From positions 1-7,276 of the forward strand of contig JACRLA010000310.1 in the NCBI GenBank assembly GCA_016215145.1: 7,276 nucleotides of DNA. Direction: 5' to 3'. Positions within the stretch are counted from its first letter, which is position 1; every line of letters begins with the position of its first letter. The notes beneath the pieces are model-generated. The model saw nothing but the letters and a program-made list of their open reading frames with translations. It searched no databases and was not told where the DNA came from. Positions 5,358 through 7,276 of the stretch are shown piece after piece. The DNA is from Chloroflexota bacterium. GTDB taxonomy: Bacteria; Chloroflexota; Anaerolineae; Anaerolineales; VGOW01. A program made the position numbers and the translations under genes.

Positions 5358-6041
5358 ATGACTTCCATGTTGGTCGTCGAAGATGATCCGACCGTGCGCG
5401 AGATGTTAGAGTTGAATCTCAAAGCCGAAGGCTATGCCGTCACCGCTTTAGCAGACGGCGAGTCCGGGTTAGCCACGGCACGGGCGCAACCATTCGATCT
5501 CATCGTTCTCGACGTGATGCTGCCCAAGTTGGATGGCATTTCGTTATGCCGTTTGATCCGCAAAGATTCAACCGTGCCAATTATGTTGTTAACGGCGCGC
5601 GGCACGGAAGTAGATAAGATCATCGGTCTCGAAAGTGGCGCCGACGATTACATTGTCAAACCCTTTGGCTTGGGAGAATTCTTAGCCCGCGTGCGCGCCG
5701 CTTTGCGCCGCTCCATCTCATCGTTGCCCCCCACCCCGCGTGATCGGCTTGAATCAAATGATCTTGTCCTTGATCTGATCGCCCGCCGCGTTTATTTAAA
5801 TGAAATGGAATTGAAAATGACGCACAAAGAACTTGATCTGCTTGCCGAACTGATGCGGAATAAAGGCGTCGTGATCTCGCGCGATCTGTTATTGCAAAAA
5901 GTGTGGGGCTACGAGTTCTTCGGCGGCAGCCGGACCGTAGACGTGCACGTGCGCTGGCTGCGCGAGAAGATCGAAGTGAATCCATCGTCGCCGCAACGAA
6001 TCAACACCGTCCGAGGTGTAGGATACCGGTTTGAAGGCTGA
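5358..6041 (+). CDS. OmpR/PhoB-family response regulator
   Basis: A 227-residue response regulator: receiver domain at about residues 1-115 and winged-helix DNA-binding domain at about 130-226. Receiver residues are all in place: acidic pocket Glu8, Asp9 and Asp10, phospho-acceptor Asp52 (LIVLDVMLP), Thr79 (LLTARG), Tyr98 and Lys101 (ADDYIVKPF). The output domain has the typical MTHKELDLLAEL and VWGYEFFGGSRTVDVHVRWLREK segments and ends TVRGVGYRFEG. It would be phosphorylated by the kinase encoded 5 nt downstream and then bind direct repeats near target promoters. The start at ATG 5358 is preferred because of the TATAAT 7 nt upstream; ATG 5367 (Met4) is possible. It is divergent from the ABC locus. 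PhoB is the closest well-known type, but control of phosphate genes cannot be inferred from this window alone. Confidence 0.95.
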   Translation: MTSMLVVEDDPTVREMLELNLKAEGYAVTALADGESGLATARAQPFDLIVLDVMLPKLDGISLCRLIRKDSTVPIMLLTARGTEVDKIIGLESGADDYIVKPFGLGEFLARVRAALRRSISSLPPTPRDRLESNDLVLDLIARRVYLNEMELKMTHKELDLLAELMRNKGVVISRDLLLQKVWGYEFFGGSRTVDVHVRWLREKIEVNPSSPQRINTVRGVGYRFEG

Positions 6042-6046
6042 GGCAA

Positions 6047-7201
6047 ATGACTTCTACTTCTTTCATCTTCATCCTGCTCGTCATCCTTGTCCTGTTTATC
6101 TTCCTATACCGGCGGGCGCGGCAGGAGAACGAAACCTTGCGCCGCGCCATAACCGGTTTGGAACGCGAACTCAAAGCGCACACCCTTGACGAAGATCAAG
6201 TAAGCCAGCGTCTGGCGGCGGTGGGCGTCGCCTCATCCGAAGCACTCCTGATCTGCAAAAAAGATCGGACGGTGATCTATATGAATCCGGTAGCGCAAAT
6301 ACTATTTGCCGCCCCGACCCATAATCAAAGTTTGATAGCCGTCACCCGCCAATATGAGATCGATCACTTATTAGGCGAGTCGCTCGCCGGACGCACCACC
6401 GACAAACAGCTTTTCTTTAACAGCCGCACTTTCCGTGTGCGGGCGGTGATGTTTGAGGGCGGCGCGGTGATTGCGTTAAGCGACATTACCGAGCTGCAAC
6501 GACTCGGGCGCGCGCGGCGCGATTTTATCGCCAACCTCTCGCACGAACTCCGCACCCCGCTCACCGGTATACGGTTAATTCTCGATACGTTGAAGACTCC
6601 GGCCGGGCGCAACCCCGATCTGTTTCCAACGTGGGTGGATAAGATCGTCGTCGAAACCGAATCGCTGTCACAGATCGCTCAGGAATTGCTTGATCTGTCA
6701 TCTATCGAATCGGGACAAACGGTGATGAAAATGGGACTTGCACCTGTGAAACCTATGGCGTTGACTGTGAGGCAGCGTTTGCAAGAAACATGGGCGCGTA
6801 AGAATCAAAAGGTGAACGTCGAGATAGACGACGACCTAAAGGCAATGATGGACGCCGCACAGATTGAACGTGTGTTGTTGAATCTTTTGCACAACGCGAT
6901 CAAGTTCACGCCGCAGGATGGGGTCATCGTCATCCGCGCGCGGGACCAGAATGAGGATGGGGTGATGATCGAAGTTGCCGACAACGGCGGCGGCATCAGC
7001 CACGAAGACCTGCCGCGCATCTTCGAGCGTTTCTATCGTGGTGATCGTGCCCGATCCACGCAAGGCACAGGGTTAGGTCTAGCGGTTGCCAAACACATCG
7101 TAGAAGCGCACGGCGGAAAACTTTGGGCGGAGAGTGACGGCATACCCGGACACGGGTCAGCGTTCCGATTCACATTGCCGATTCTTGTTAAAGAAGTTTA
7201 A
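6047..7201 (+). CDS. PAS-containing sensor histidine kinase, PhoR-like
   Basis: A 384-residue kinase with one N-terminal membrane helix (about residues 6-21), a basic and coiled-coil-prone linker (22-58) and a PAS-like domain (about 60-150; LLICKKDRTVIYMNPVAQILF ... VIALSDITELQ). The HisKA domain has phospho-acceptor His166 in FIANLSHELRTPLTG. The HATPase domain has an N box NLLHNAIKFT (279-288), G1 DNGGGI (312-317), F box IFERFYRG (325-332) and G2 GTGLGLAVAKHIVEAHGG (340-357). There is no second membrane helix and no extracytoplasmic sensor domain, so input must come through the PAS domain, the membrane helix or a partner protein. It follows the response regulator with a 5-nt gap; GAGG at 6040-6043 overlaps the regulator's stop and may serve as a ribosome site, implying translational coupling. 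All catalytic motifs are intact. The order regulator then kinase and the architecture are those of PhoB-PhoR systems. Confidence 0.95.
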   Translation: MTSTSFIFILLVILVLFIFLYRRARQENETLRRAITGLERELKAHTLDEDQVSQRLAAVGVASSEALLICKKDRTVIYMNPVAQILFAAPTHNQSLIAVTRQYEIDHLLGESLAGRTTDKQLFFNSRTFRVRAVMFEGGAVIALSDITELQRLGRARRDFIANLSHELRTPLTGIRLILDTLKTPAGRNPDLFPTWVDKIVVETESLSQIAQELLDLSSIESGQTVMKMGLAPVKPMALTVRQRLQETWARKNQKVNVEIDDDLKAMMDAAQIERVLLNLLHNAIKFTPQDGVIVIRARDQNEDGVMIEVADNGGGISHEDLPRIFERFYRGDRARSTQGTGLGLAVAKHIVEAHGGKLWAESDGIPGHGSAFRFTLPILVKEV

Positions 7202-7241
7202 GCGGTTCTTCGCATTCCCTTCAACTAAAACAGATACACTG

Positions 7242-7268
7242 CCATGAGTAACAAAATAAAACTCATGG
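7242..7268. repeat. Perfect 8-bp inverted repeat with A-rich loop
   Basis: CCATGAGT (7242-7249) and ACTCATGG (7261-7268) pair perfectly around an 11-nt loop AACAAAATAAA. There is no T run on either side, so it does not look like a terminator of the kinase gene. It contains the two candidate ATGs of the next gene, one in each arm, and could fold at the 5' end of that mRNA, or be a chance palindrome. Confidence 0.45.
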
Positions 7269-7276
7269 AGAAGAAA
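7244..7276 (+). CDS. Possible start of a further gene, cut by the window edge
   Basis: ATG at 7244 opens a frame MSNKIKLMEKK that runs to the right edge; ATG at 7265 is in the same frame. The gap to the kinase stop is 42 nt and no Shine-Dalgarno is visible. Eleven residues are too few to identify a product. A phosphate-related gene would be a natural neighbour of a PhoB-PhoR-like pair, but nothing here shows it. Confidence 0.3.
   Translation, partial: MSNKIKLMEKK

Overview
The window reads as bacterial chromosome: an accessory, partly decayed left end (about 1-1520) followed by an orderly right part made of a two-gene ABC exporter locus on the minus strand (1523-5192) and a divergent two-component system on the plus strand (5358-7201). 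Several traits would fit a Chloroflexota (Anaerolineae-like) genome: ATGs placed 7-9 nt after perfect TATAAT boxes without a Shine-Dalgarno, degenerate 7-bp intergenic repeats, and a PhoB/PhoR-like pair. That assignment is a guess from general resemblance, not a demonstrated result.

Left end. Positions 1-716 are the 3' part of a gene for a membrane-anchored J-domain (DnaJ-like) protein. The open frame runs off the left edge and starts with the last helix of a J domain. It is followed by a Pro-rich linker, one membrane helix and a helical outer domain. Immediately after its stop, in the +1 frame, lies a well-formed C-terminal module (712-897) with no start codon of its own, so the gene appears frameshifted at 711-713. 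Then come a hairpin that would act as an intrinsic terminator for minus-strand transcription (about 921-956), the last ~70 codons of a DNA methyltransferase-like protein without its body (975-1184), and a gene-free stretch (1185-1522). The gene-free stretch holds a good sigma70-type promoter, a nested hairpin of unknown identity, and a duplicated REP/BIME-like inverted repeat.

ABC locus. Two half-transporters of the exporter type (six-helix membrane domain plus ATPase) are encoded in tandem on the minus strand. The first (5192-3426) has Asp in place of the catalytic Glu after Walker B but a perfect LSGGQ. The second (3337-1523) has a normal Glu but a variant LSMGQ. This complementary pattern is that of heterodimeric exporters with one degenerate ATP site (TM287/288, BmrCD type). 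The first gene carries an in-frame TAA in the middle of its membrane domain, so as written the exporter is broken. Degenerate heptanucleotide arrays precede both ABC genes, in opposite orientation.

Two-component system. An OmpR/PhoB-type response regulator and a single-membrane-helix PAS histidine kinase of PhoR type are only 5 nt apart and transcribed away from the ABC locus. A possible next gene begins at 7244 inside a perfect inverted repeat. The common promoter region with the ABC locus raises the possibility that the system regulates the exporter, but no operator was recognised.
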